Assembly (NCBI GenBank): GCA_963693085.1
Contig: OY856410.1
Span: 562,143,906-562,207,905, forward strand
Direction of reading: 5' to 3'
Length of the DNA stretch: 64,000 nucleotides
Source: Alisma plantago-aquatica
Lineage: Eukaryota; Streptophyta; Magnoliopsida; Alismatales; Alismataceae
In this document: piece after piece, positions 12,119 to 23,976 of the stretch
Layout: the number at the start of each line of letters is the position of its first letter
Numbering within the stretch: the first letter of the stretch is position 1
The notes under the pieces: model-generated
Seen by the model: only the letters and a program-made list of their open reading frames with translations
Database searches by the model: none
Told to the model about the DNA's origin: nothing
Translations under genes and position numbers: made by a program

Positions 12119-12478
12119 CAGGTCGGGCAGGCGGACACGGCGACCAGGGGAGAAACCTCCGTGCAGGCAGATGAGGGAGAGGTAGCTGACACGTTGCCTG
12201 TGAGGGTGACTGAAGGTGAAGAAACTAGCGTCACTCCGGTTGGGACTGAAGGGGGTGACAAGGAGCCGAATCTCTCAGGAGATACATGTGGTCCCTTGCT
12301 AGCGGTGGTTGTAGGTTCCGTTAACCCTTTTGATACCTTGGCGACATTGGGCGAAGATGACGGGGTAGAGGAAAATACCAATGTCAAGAGCAGGAGCCCC
12401 AGGGCTACACACAGCACTAACAAGAAGAAGAAGAACAGGAGCAACTCCGGGGAGGGGAGCGGCTCCAAGCAGAGTTAA
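12119..12478 (+). pseudogene. LINE ORF1, C-terminal fragment
   Basis: Open frame from the truncation point to a TAA at 12476-12478. The product is acidic and Thr/Glu/Gly-rich, ending in a basic tail (TNKKKKNRSNSGEGSG). This is the part of ORF1 that follows the zinc knuckle, so no DUF4283 or knuckle remains. ORF2 starts two bases after the stop, the normal spacing in a bicistronic LINE. Only a fragment; function is inferred from position. Confidence 0.7.
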
Positions 12479-12480
12479 GG

Positions 12481-15400
12481 ATGTCTGTCCTCGCATGGAA
12501 TGTGTGAGGAGCCTCGCTTTCCGAGAAGCAAAGGAGGCTGAGGATCGTCATAGACAAAGAACAGGTCACCATGGTTTTCTGCTACGAGACTAGAATCAGA
12601 CGTGTTGTCGTGGACCGCATCAGCTCCCTCTTTCCCGCGGGATGGGGCTCCCTCTCCAATTTGGAGCACAGAGATGGAGCGCGCATCGCGGTGGGGTGGA
12701 ACCCTCTGGTTTGGGATGTTGAGCCTATCAGCATGTCAGACCAAGTGGTCACCTTGAGCTGCTGTAACCGTGGAGGTATGGCTTTCATAGCTTCGGGGGT
12801 GTATGGGGAAAACCTGGAGGTGGACAGGAAAAGGCTGTGGGATAACCTCAGAACGACGGCGTAGTACGAAGTGCCTTGGCTTGTTTGGGGAGATTTCAAT
12901 AATATTAGAAGATCACATGAGAAGTGTGGTGGCCTTCTAGTACACGAGAGGGTGTTGGAAGCTTTTAATAGCACCATGGACGATGTCGGTTTGGTGGAGA
13001 TAAGCACAGTCAGAGGTGGCATTTCTTGGTCAAACAAGCAAAAGGGGCGTCGACGCATATCCAGTGTTCTTGACAGGGGACTCGTCAACATGGCTTGGCT
13101 CAAGGTATGGCCTAATACCTTCATTAAGTTTGGGGATGATCCGCTCAGTGACCATTGTTGGATGAAAATCGACCTCGTGAACATGCCACCCATTATCAAA
13201 CCTTTTCGGTTTTGTAATTGGTGGTGTGAGTGGAATGGCTTCAAGAGTGTCACCAAAGATGCTTGGGACATGCACTGTGAAGGTAACCCTCTGTTCATAG
13301 TTATGAAGAAGACGCAAAATGCTAAGAAGAAGCTGAAACAGTGGTCCAAGGAGGTCATTAATCTGAAGAATAGAACTGAAGCGGCTAAAGACGAGTTCGA
13401 AGAAGCTACTGTGGAAGTAAGAGAAGAACCAGGCAACGAGAATAAGGCCAAGAAGTGGAATCAAGCCGAAGTCAAACTGAAAAGACTGCTCAAAGCTGAA
13501 GAAGTGTTGTTGTGGCAACGTAGTAGAATACAATGGATCAACGACGGCGATCTCAACACCAAATTGTACCATTCTGCTGTCCGCAAAAAGGAGATGAAGG
13601 AAACCATACACCAACTCATCAATGAGGTTGGTGAGGTAGTTGAAAATAGGAATGATGTTTCAGCCCATATCATTAATGCCTTATAAAAGCTTTACAACCA
13701 AAATGCAAACAGCACCAGTAGCTTTGATGACTCCATATTCCCGGAGGCGGTGGTTAGTGCAGAGATCAATGAGGACCTATGCAAGGAGGTTACTATGGAG
13801 GAGGTGAAGCAGGCCTTGTTCTCGATCAGCCCAGTGAAGGCGCCTGGGCCAGATGGAATGAACAGCAAATTTTACCAGGCAATGTGGGATCATATTAAAG
13901 AATATCTTGTGAAGGCGATGAGGTGGTTACAGCATGGTGGAAACATGGTTCGTGTGACTAATCACACGTTCATCAAACTTATTCCTAAAGTGGAGGGGCC
14001 AAGCACGATCAATGACTTTAGATCCATTTCCTGCTGCTCAATGGTTTATAAGATTTGGTCAAAATTTCTGGCTGGCAGAATCAAGAAGTGGATGCCGAAG
14101 ATTGTGTCTGAAGAACAGTGCGCCTTTGTTCAGGGGCGCAAGATAGATGATTGCTCGCTTCTCGCAGCCAAGTTTCTAACAGACTTCAATAAGAAGAATG
14201 CTAACGCTAAAGCTTGCATTAAGATCGATATCTCTAAGGCCTACGACCATGTAAGGTGGGACACCTTGTGGAAGATAATGATGGCTTTGGGTTTCGACGG
14301 AAAATGGGTGGATATGATCAAGCAATGCATTACAACGACGTCTTTCTCAGTGCTGTTGAACGGGGGACTGGTGGGCTTGTTTAGAGCCTCCAAAGGTCTG
14401 AGATAGGGTGACCCCCTTTCCCCCCTCATCTTCACCCTGGCCATGGAAGGCCTAACCCACATGATCAAGGTTGCCAAGGAAAGAAAGATCATTAGACCCT
14501 ACAAGATCAGAGGAACCAAAGTGAAAAGCCACCTCATATTCATAGATGATGTGATGTTGTTCTCCACGGGACATGCTAGGAGGCTTAAAGAGTACAAGAA
14601 GCTGCTTCATAGGTTTGGGCGGTCTACTGGCCTTTACACAAGTGACATCAAATCACGCATATATCTCTCGAGATCCTGCCATACTAGAAGGGGCAGACTG
14701 AAGATAGAGATGGGGATGCAAGAGGGCCTTCTACCGACCAGGTACTTAGGTGTTCCTATCGCCGACAGCAGAGGTTACTCGAAGGATTTCCATATGTGTC
14801 TTGATAGGGTGAGACAGAAGATTGATGGCTGGATGGGGATACACATGTCAATGGTGGATAGGTTGCTGCTCACTCGGTCAGTGATCCAAGCCATGGTGAG
14901 ATTCTGGTGTGATATGTGCATCTTGCCAAATCCTACTATCAACAGCATTACCAAACTGATCAGGAGATTCATCTGGAGAGGGAAAGCAAGGGGTATCGCT
15001 TGGGATACCATGACAAAAACGTACAAAGCTGGTGGCCTAAACCTGTTGAAGGTTGAGGACCTTGTTTACCAGGGGAATCAGCGGCGACTACATAGATTCC
15101 TTACTGATCGGGAGGGGGTCTGGGTGACCTGGATGAGGGGCATATACAGAGGTTTTCCAAGCTCCCAACCCCACTCATCTAGGACCTGGGGCGCCTTGGT
15201 CGAAGTGTGGAATCAGGAGGGGCACCTTTACAGTATGGATGGCGATGGTTTTTTCTCGTTGGGCAGCAATCAAAAACCGTGGATCCACACGGGTACGGGG
15301 GCTCAGGTACCCTAGTTCGACCTTCTGTGGGGGAAAGGTCATATCCCTAAGTGGAGTGTGGCATGCTATAGGGCGGTTATAAGGAAGCACCTTACTAAGG

Positions 15401-15757
15401 ACAGACTAGTAAGGTGGGGTATTCCCATTAACCCGAAATGCTCCTTCTGTGATTAGGAGGAGACTGGTCAGCATCTCTTTTTTTATTGCCCCAAGACCAA
15501 ACATGTGTGGGTGCTTATGTGGCTGAAGAATGGTTGGGGTCAACTTGTTTCTGACAGCCTGGATGACAATGAACAAATGAGGAGAAAAGCAAAAAAACAA
15601 GCATGAGGAGAGGTTTTTTGGTCTTTGTTGTATTAACATATGCTTTAACATTTGGAAAGTATGTAACCTAGTTGTTCATGGGCGTGCTGTTACTAGTGAT
15701 ATTTTCCACTTTGTTAAAATAGATATGGACATGGCTGTCAAGGCCAGGAGGGGCTAG
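12481..15757 (+). pseudogene. LINE ORF2: endonuclease, reverse transcriptase, zf-RVT
   Basis: Nicks target DNA and copies LINE RNA by target-primed reverse transcription. Start ATG 12481. The EEP endonuclease (about residues 1-235) shows LAWNV, CYETR, WLVWGDFNNI, VLDRGLVN and SDHCWM. Reverse transcriptase (about 420-760) shows SPVKAPGPDGMN, FVQGRKIDDC, IKIDISKAYDHVRW, GDPLSPLIF and FIDDVMLFS, the last having Ile where Ala is usual in FADD. A zinc-binding zf-RVT segment (CSFCD..ETGQHLFFYC) lies near 15440-15490. One frame stays continuous from 12481 to about 15590, broken only by stops at 12505 (TGA), 12862 (TAG), 13684 (TAA), 14404 (TAG), 15313 (TAG) and 15454 (TAG). An A7 run at 15591-15597 then shifts the frame, and the tail (CINICFNIWKVCNLVVHG) ends at TAG 15755-15757. 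Inactive. Confidence 0.9.
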
Positions 15758-15901
15758 TGTAGTGGTCTGAGCACCACAACAAGGTTATACGGGGGTTTTC
15801 TGTAGAGTACACCCCGTATACTCACACTTTTTTGTAAGATGTACAGTGTAGCTTTGCTACCACTTTTTTGTCAATATACTTACCAATTTCCAAAAAAAAA
15901 A

Positions 15902-15910
15902 TGTAGTACA
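15902..15910. repeat. target-site duplication of LINE, right copy
   Basis: TGTAGTACA directly after the A-tail; pairs with 12108-12116. Confidence 0.85.
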
Positions 15911-16017
15911 TTGTTGTTTCAGTATTTATGTGATTCTGAAACTTAGGCTCTTCTTTGATAGATGTGTTGCAGCCTTGTTCATGGGTGCATTGCATTTTTA
16001 TACTCTTCTTGTAACAT

Positions 16018-16020
<3 letters not shown>

Positions 16021-16092
<72 letters not shown>
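16021..16092. repeat. AT microsatellite in the hAT element
   Basis: Uninterrupted (TA)n for about 72 bases, between the LINE and the right end of the hAT-like element. It gives rise to a spurious Ile-Tyr reading frame. Confidence 0.95.
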
Positions 16093-16093
<1 letters not shown>

Positions 16094-16322
16094 CGTGAAA
16101 ATGTATGAAATGTGACTATTTTGTTCCATATCTTATATAAACAAACATTAGCAACATATATATATATTTTTTTTAAATTCTAAGTGGGCACCCGCGGGAA
16201 ACCTGCAACCCGTTGGGTCGGGTTTGGGTTTGTCTTAATTCCACCTATTTAGAATACATCTTTTTTACCCTCACCCGCAACGACCCAACCCACCCACATA
16301 TTTGACAGGTCTACGTGTGATT

Positions 16323-17749
16323 CCAAATCTCATCATTAGATATAACTCACCACCAACTTTATTATTATCACATATAACATAAACAAAGCAGCAGTAAAGT
16401 TATAGCTAAGTGAAGCAGGTGTTTATTATGAACAGGAAAGGCAATTACTGTTGAATTTATGAAATGTCTTAACATTTTAAAAGGAATATCAAGAACATGT
16501 ATATTTATTATCAACAACATTGTATAAATATCAATCAAGGCCTCATCTAATGTTTCTATATTTTGATCCTATACAAGTATACTACACGGCTGATTACATA
16601 TTTTATTATGCCATGAGGATTTGATTTGTACCATCCAAATTCAACCGACCACTTGATAAGTCAAAATCGATGCCATACAAGGTCTAATGGAAGAGTCAAA
16701 ATCCATGACCTCACCACACCTCTTAGCCATCATAAGAGAAAGCTCATAACTAGCCCACCTTGGTACAGGTACGACTCTAAAAGAACATGCTCATGCATGG
16801 TCATTCTAACAAGAAGGAGTGGCTCACGCATGGCCATCCACACCACAACGAGATCAACTCACGCATGGTCATCTCACACATCTTGTAGTTAGGGATACAA
16901 GAAAGTACTAGACTTGTACCCCACATAATCAAAAATATGCACTCCGAGTTAAACTCATTTCACCATTCAGCAAATGCTAACACTGAATGGATATATGGCA
17001 AATGGCAAGCTACACTATTATATTCCACTTGATTAGTTAGACCAATTAAGATGTCTTTTAGCATCAATCAAGTTATGTACAACCTTTAAACAAATTCTAT
17101 ATAATAAGGGCATAACACATCACCAGAAAATACTGAAGCACACAAGGTGTGATCTCATCACTTCATGACTATTTTTTCACCTGTGTCCATCACAAGGACC
17201 ACATATCTTGGGGTGACAAGCCCTCCTCTCATCACTGAGGAAGATCATCTCATGCAAGTTAATAAGCCATCATTAGGTCATAAGACCATTTCCTCCTCTT
17301 TTTTTGTTACCACATTACATGTGCCTTGCAAGGTTTATTCAATAATATCATAACCACCATATCTCATACATGTCTATATACATCAACTGGTGTTGTCGGC
17401 ATGGTTAGAAACATATAACAAAGAAAGAAATACATTATCAACGCCATTATCTCATAGGATTCATGCCATACCTTTAACATCATTGGAATTAAGGTTTCTC
17501 TTTACTAGATTAGGGTGTACAAGGTTGGATCAACAACCACTCTTAAGTCATCACTTCCATCATTATTATAAGACATGTTATGAGATATAGAAAATTAGCT
17601 TTTAACATCATTCCTACAACCACTCCATAGGGTATTACATCATATCATATAACCTTGTGATCAGCAAAAAGTATTATAAACACCACCACAAGACATGGAT
17701 TATGGTTACATCATAAGATGTTGGATTTACCCTAAAGGTGTTAGGAAAT
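16323..17749 (-). repeat. LTR of element F, piece 3
   Basis: Resumes after the hAT duplication. Around 16590-16685, ACACGGCTGATTACAT and the later GCCATACAAGGTC match in order the corresponding parts of the C LTR (18535-18645), though diverged. This shows that F and C LTRs are related and collinear. It ends at 17749, where C begins with TGTGGCATCC. No gene is seen; small frames are chance. Confidence 0.65.
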
Positions 17750-20700
17750 TGTGGCATCCAACTTATAAAAACAAGATTTACTTAAACAGAAGCGAATCAT
17801 TTGCAGAAGATTATTGAAAATCACTAAAAATTAAAACTTTTTACAAAGAGATCCACACATAGGAAATCTTTTTCATCCAGAACTAAAGTATACATTACAT
17901 CCTGGTTCAATAGTACATAACTTGTACCATCTCTTCTCGATGGTTACAACATCAGTTGCCCTATTAACATTATGTACAGACAGGATAAAAACCTCGAGGC
18001 ATCAAGCCAAAATCTCAAGTTGATTGATAAAAGCACTATCTACTGACTCTGAGGACCTGAGAGTACAGAGATGACACATAGGACTACTATCTATACAAAA
18101 CTTGGCAGCCAGTGCCTCCACATGAGTTATCACTGTTGTCCCTGATACTTTTGCTACTTTTTCCTTGCTATAGGGTTCCTGCTTCTTCTTCTGCGATTAC
18201 CTAAAAATATTGGATCCCACGGGGGTGAAAATTATAAATTGCCCCAGAGGGAGATATAACTCTCCGCCAAAACATTGTTATTGCATATTATTAGATTTAA
18301 AAATGAATAGGAGTTCTTACATATTATCAGTAGTATTATTCAATATATAAATAGAGTAAGATAATCTCCTTTCCTAAGGAGAACATTGTATCTACTCATG
18401 GTAGATTCATAATTCATACATCTACTTGCATTGAATATAAAGAGGTATGAATAACATCTATCAACTAGAGATGCATAAAAGAAATGTAACATCATCCAAT
18501 GAGTTTCCATATTCAATCCTTAAGAAAATATACTATACGGCTGATTACATCTTACAATCATGCTTATGCCCTGAGGAGATGAGGTATACCACTCATGCTC
18601 CAATTGACCATTGCGAAGTCAAAATCGGTACCATACAAGGTCAATGGTAGAGCCGACTACCAAGACCTCCCATATATCAGTCAGTGCGAGATCACATGTA
18701 GGACATCTTGTGTCTCTGCTATATAGCTTTCCAGGGTATACTGGCAACTTCTCTATTAGAGTTACAGTGGTGTGCTGCACTCTCTTCGCGATCGTGAGAT
18801 TTCATGTTTATCTCCATCGATCTGACATTAACATTATTGAGAGATGTGTACAACATCTGTCCCAATCATCGGGAGATTTGTGATACATCCATCCTGGTAC
18901 AAGTAATGAAGGATTGAGAGGTTTAATTTTTACCTTTCATCAATTCCCTCATTAGGACGTCAGGATACATTCACCCATTTCCCCCACATATTCAAAATAT
19001 GCGATCTGGGTTTTGTCGTGGAGCACCCGTTTCACCATCACCTATTGTTGACGATGATCGATCTATGGTCAGGACTCTACACGATATGATTTCACTTGAT
19101 TAATGAAGTACATTAGCATATTCTTTTAGCATCAGTCAAGATTTCAAACATGAATTATTATGACAAATGCTTATAAAGAAACATGTAAGCTCTTATCAGA
19201 ACTTATATTACATTGGGGTCATAATCCCTTTCTCATCATACTTGAAAGTTCACAGCTCTCAGCAACATCATCATCTTACTAATCAAAACTGGGTATTCAT
19301 ACCCTCAGTTCATAACTAATCATTGTTACCACTTATTAGGTAACCATTATCTCCAGATCCTCAGACCGAGGTATACATGATACTTGTTACACTAGTACCT
19401 CACATGGCCCACAAGGCCATAAAGTATCTTGTCACCTCTCTCTAGGTAACAACTTACTCATATGACTCATAAAGTCCAAGCACATTCTGTTACTTTTACT
19501 AAGCAACAACAACACTAAGGCACATAAGGCTAATCAATCATTTGATGTGTCATAGCTCAAATATGGCTATGTTCATCATCTCATAATGTTTTCATGGTTA
19601 TTAAACATGATAACAGTCATACAATCCATTGATCACATCTTGTGATACAAGAGTAACACCACTATTCTTTTACCAGGATTAGGGTTTACTATCAAATAGG
19701 GCTTTTTATTCCCTTTACCCAAAATTAGGATTAGGGTTTCCCATCTCACATTAATTAGGGTTTCATGCTCACATTATTAGTCCAACTCTAATATATTGCT
19801 CCACACTTCTAGGAGCATTCCAAAATATCATAAGTATTTGCTTATGATCACTATTCTCATCATATATCATTAATGATCATCAATTCAAGGTATGAGTTCA
19901 TTTCTCATCCTTATCATGGTATGATTACATCATACTCATTGATTTGGCTTAACCCCATTCTTAAGGTATATTAGTCAACATTTATCAAAGTACATTGAGT
20001 TCATTACATCTTTATTGTAACAATTGCATAACACACACTTCATGTGTTTCCTTATCCAAGAATATTGAATTAGAGGTTCATCAAGGTATGTCTACCCTGA
20101 AATGCTGAATGTGATATATATCATGTCTTGATGTATCACTTTCTTCTCATTTCCTTCTTACTTAAATTAATCAACTAACCTTGTAGTAAGGTATTCCCCT
20201 CTTAATACTTTACCCACTAACTTGTCACTTTCATCATATGGTGCATAGATTACACATTAGAATTGTCCAACTATCTTTAATGATATGAACTTATCCAATG
20301 GTTAGGCATCATTGAATATAGGAATAACCATTAGCCACCACTTTAGATATTTCAACCCTTAGGATGTTATCCACATCATTGTTTAGTATAGCATACTTCA
20401 TTCCTAAGAGTTTCATATCCTCATCATTGTAAGGTGTATAGGGTTGTTACACATGCATGAAATTATATTTATAATGATTTAGGCATTATCTTGTCCCTTA
20501 GTCCCTTATTCATTGGAGTATCAACATACCGTTCATATAGTTCATCAACTTTACCCTTCATGGTTATAACATCCTCATCTTATTTAATTGTAATAACCAC
20601 ATCCTACTTTAGTGCATTAGCCATTATATAATCACTATGGTTGCACATATCATTATATGGCATCACCCTGGATTTAAGTCTCCCATAATATCATTACATC

Positions 20701-20824
20701 AAGGTTTTACATAACATCATTCTAATTTAGGGATTTTCATGGCATTACTCTAGATCAATATTTCTCATTCAATAACCCACAATTAGGGTTTACTATTCAT
20801 TCCAACTAAGGTTTCTCATAACAT

Positions 20825-20992
20825 CACCCTCAATTAGGGTTTCTCATGGATTCACCCTCAATTAGGGTTTCTCATGGATTCACCCTCAATTAGGGTTTCT
20901 CATGGAATCACCATCAATTAGGGTTTCTCATGGAATCACACTCAATTAGGGTTTCTCATGGAATCACCCTCAATTAGGGTTTCTCATGAAGT
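20825..20992. repeat. 28 bp tandem repeat with telo-box-like core, six copies
   Basis: Six head-to-tail 28 bp units, each with the core AATTAGGGTTTCTCATGG. Only a few bases vary between units. TAGGGTTT is the plant telo-box/telomere-like octamer. The matching array in the right LTR (38172-38367) has seven units. Confidence 0.9.
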
Positions 20993-21479
20993 TACCCTGA
21001 ATTTGGATTTCCCATATTATCATCCTGGTTTAGAGTCACAACATTACCCTTGATTTGGGTTACATCTGCTATTGCCCTAGATTTAGTTTAGAGCTCAACA
21101 ACCTCCTTGGTTAGGGTTTCATGATCTCTTTATTAAGGATCATACCCTAATTACTAAATCATTCATGTTGAAGGTGTTGAGGCTTATCCATTACATGATT
21201 ATCATTCATGTAGGAAGTCCTCTCTCTTTCATCCTCTATAAGATGATACTACTTCAGACTTGATTAGACTAAGTCAACTTAACTTGAATGAAAGATTGAC
21301 ACAATGGACTATGTCATTACTACCATGATCATTAAGGATTAATTATTAAAAGGATACTAATCACCCTATATCATTAAGGGTACAATTATTATAATCATCT
21401 TTGGTTTACATCATGTAATTGTTCAATTCAACAATTGACCTTTGAACCACTTTAAGTGTTCATACGGTTTGGTTAATTA

Positions 21480-22610
21480 TCTACCACACAATCTTGGTCA
21501 CTTAGACCCCAAACGGTCTTGACCAATTAGACCTCAAATGGTCTTGCTTGAAATACCTCCAAACGATTTAAGACCATTTAGACCTCCAAACGGTCTTAGT
21601 CACACGGTTTGAAACTGTTTGGTAAAGTAGATGCTTGAAACTATTTGCCAAAGTAGGTGCTTGAGACTGTTTGCCAAAGTTGAAGTTTGAAATCATTTGA
21701 GCCTTAACCAGTTTGGGATCGTTTGGTCCCAAACGGTCTTGAGGCCGTTTGGTCCGAACCTCCTCAAAACTGATTGGACCAATTATGGTCTCAACCAATA
21801 AAATTGATTTAGGGTTTCCAGGATTGATTCCCTCAACGATTGAATTCATGTAACCACTCATCAATTGAACCTAACATCATACTTCAATTGAAATTAACAA
21901 ATCATCCTTCAATTGATTTGCCTTTCAATTGATCATCACTTAGGGTTTTGAATCCAATTGGGTTAGGGTTTGAAATCGATGAACCTTCAATATTATACAT
22001 TGTAAACTAATTTCTTCGAAATCATTGAACCACCTTCCAAATTGGACATGACCTGACCTCAAATGGTCTTTAGACCATTTTCCCATCTCATCATCAAAAT
22101 CCATGACATCCAATTAGGGTTTGGATCATTGGATTGATCATCAAATTGATTATTGATTACATTTCAATTTGGTATCTTTGGATCTTCAAATACCCAACCA
22201 TACTCAACCCTAGACCTCCAAACGGTCTTGGGTGACCTCCAAACGGTCTTGAGACCGTTTGGGTGATCCCCAACCGGTTTTGAAACCGTTTGGGTCAATC
22301 AACCCAAGATTCTAAGTCAATCAATTAAGAAATCAGCACTTAACCCGATTAGGGTTTGGTGAATGTTGGACCTTCAACTAATAAACCAATTGAAACTAAT
22401 CAATTATATTTAATGGATCATTAGCCATCATCATTATCATCAATACTCCAAACAGTAAACCATGGTCAATGCCCCCCCAAACTGTTTGAAACCATTTGCC
22501 CTCAACCAGTTTGATGAAACTGTTTATTCTCAAACAGTTTGAAACTGTTTGCTCCCAAACAGTTTGTGAAACCAATTGAGCAACTATATAGAAACTGTTT
22601 GGTCTAGAAT
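21480..22610. repeat. cluster of short CG-bearing inverted repeats (AAACGGT type), left LTR of C
   Basis: Many copies of AAACGGTCTTGA and its complement ACCGTTTGG, often as hairpins. The clearest is 22239-22262, with arm CCAAACGGTCT, a TG spacer and arm AGACCGTTTGG. Degenerate forms (AAATGGT, AAACTGTTT, AAACAGTTT) are common. Spacing is irregular, so this is not a simple tandem array. Confidence 0.85.
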
Positions 22611-23976
22611 TTTCTTGGGAAAAAGCATCCAAGATGATGTCATCATCATCTTCCTTCGTGCATCCAAGAACTGCTGCCGTTTTCATGGAAATTGCAGCAA
22701 TGAATCAAAAGAGCTCAAACTAGAACAAAATGAACAACAAATTATGGAGAATTGAATGCAATATCAATGTTTAAGGGTTTAAGTTATAAAACCCTCCTAC
22801 AATTGAGCTCCAAATCTCCAAGCTCATGTCAAAAATGGTGGATGAAGCTTTTGCAACTCTCCCTAGGCTCGTCCTCAAGCTTTTGGGTGAAAAGATTGGC
22901 TAGGGTTGAAGATGGAGTGAAGAAATGAAAGAACCAAGCATTGTTTTATGATTTCCACCATGAAATCAAGAAGAACGAAGGTCAAAAAATCACCAACAGG
23001 TTGGGGGCGTCCTTCTCCTGCTCCCCAGAACTCTCGTGGTCGGCCAAGGCAAGAAGAGAAAAGAAATTCCAAGAAAGGTCCTTAAGTGGGTTGGAAATGA
23101 GATATGTATAAGGAATTTCCAAGGAAAGAGAAAATGGAATAAATTCCTTTTATTTCCAAAATTATTTCCACCACTCCCCCCTCAATTCTTGGCCACGAAG
23201 CCATCTTCATCCTCTTGTAAAACCTCTTCATTATCCAAGGATTAAAGGAAAAGAAATTAAGCACCTTAACCCTTATAATAGTAATATCCATTTTTGAGTG
23301 GAAATTTCTTTTTCTTATAATAAGGTGAGTGGAGTTTTCACCTCCTTGGGATATTTCGTGATCCTTGCATAGCTCAAGGTCGTCCACACACATCTGAATC
23401 CAACCATATTAATTTTGGCTGAAGGCCCTTCAATTATTTTATTTATTTTTTCATTAAATTGAATTAGGGTTTCAATTAGGCTTAAATCTTGATTATTTTA
23501 ATATCAAGATTCTCTCTCCTCCAACTTAATTCAAATGAGGCGCCCCTCTCATTTTCTTTTCTCTAAATGGTGCCAAGAAACATTAAGGACCTTATTGAAG
23601 TACCCTAGGTTTTGGGTAAATTGCACTTTACACCAAAACTAGGTTTTAATGTATAAACATTGTTTTATCAGCTCTTTCTTGGTACTCAGGCTACCATAAG
23701 TCATACCTCTGCATCATCTTCATTCTCATGATGCTTCAACACATGAGGAACATCTTACCATGTAACATTTGCAATTTAACCCCTCATATTGGGTAATTTG
23801 CACATTAGTCCAAAATAAGCAAACATTTCTTCAACATTATTCAAACAGGACCAATATTGAAACATAAGTTCCTCATGAGCCTTAATTACTTTTCACCAAA
23901 TAAAATTAAGGATTTAATTAGCTTCCTTAAGCAAAACTCCTAGGGTTAAGGCATAACCCAGGTTAGGGATGTTACA

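Larger units (their letters stand above)
12117..15901 (+). mobile_element. 5'-truncated L1-type LINE inside the hAT element
   Basis: Bounded by the 9 bp duplication TGTAGTACA (12108-12116 and 15902-15910) and ending in an A10 tail (15892-15901). It begins inside the C-terminal part of ORF1 and runs through ORF2, so it lacks its 5' end, as usual for target-primed reverse transcription that stops early. At 3.8 kb it makes up most of the apparent length of the hAT element. Confidence 0.9.
11525..16314. mobile_element. hAT-like non-autonomous DNA transposon
   Basis: GTGTGATT is directly repeated at 11517-11524 and 16315-16322, an 8 bp duplication typical of hAT insertion. The ends are imperfect inverted repeats: TATACATGTCAAAT on the left (from 11524) against TAGACCTGTCAAAT on the right (reverse complement, ending 16313). 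Just inside both ends lie GC-rich repeats of the ACCCGCGGGT and GGGTCGGGT type (11560-11695 and 16185-16310), the subterminal repeats expected for hAT. No transposase was found. Without the LINE inside it, the element is about 1.0 kb. The exact terminal base is uncertain by one position, which makes the duplication 8/8 or 7/8. Confidence 0.75.
17750..23976 (-). repeat. LTR of element C, left copy (3' LTR), 6.2 kb
   Basis: Complete copy of 6,227 bases. It is AT-rich and non-coding, with three notable zones: a stretch at 19706-20683 that is absent from the other copy, a 28 bp tandem repeat at 20825-20992, and a cluster of short inverted repeats at about 21480-22610. Reading frames here are short and unlike known proteins. 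Confidence 0.85.

Noticed and set aside
12100..12468. 122-codon minus-strand frame with a hydrophobic Leu/Phe start
   Set aside because: Antisense to the ORF1 C-terminal fragment; the hydrophobic run is the reverse of its Lys/Asn-rich tail.
12582..13451. 289-codon frame on the minus strand
   Set aside because: It lies exactly antisense to the LINE ORF2 endonuclease, which has recognisable motifs on the plus strand; the minus-strand product shows no domain.
13030..13614. 194-codon frame on the minus strand
   Set aside because: Antisense shadow of the same LINE ORF2.
15930..16115. frame with a long Ile-Tyr repeat
   Set aside because: Translation of the AT microsatellite only; the same holds for 52613-52831 and 52625-52825.
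20825..20992. possible interstitial telomere tract
   Set aside because: TAGGGTTT occurs once per 28 bp unit and not as contiguous 7 bp telomere repeats.
22396..22686. 96-codon minus-strand frame with repeated QTV motifs
   Set aside because: The repeats are translations of the inverted-repeat array in the C LTR; likewise 21568-21864 and 38969-39198.
23036..23245. 69-codon frame conserved in both C LTRs (also 40443-40652)
   Set aside because: Conservation is explained by LTR duplication; no domain or coding bias is evident.
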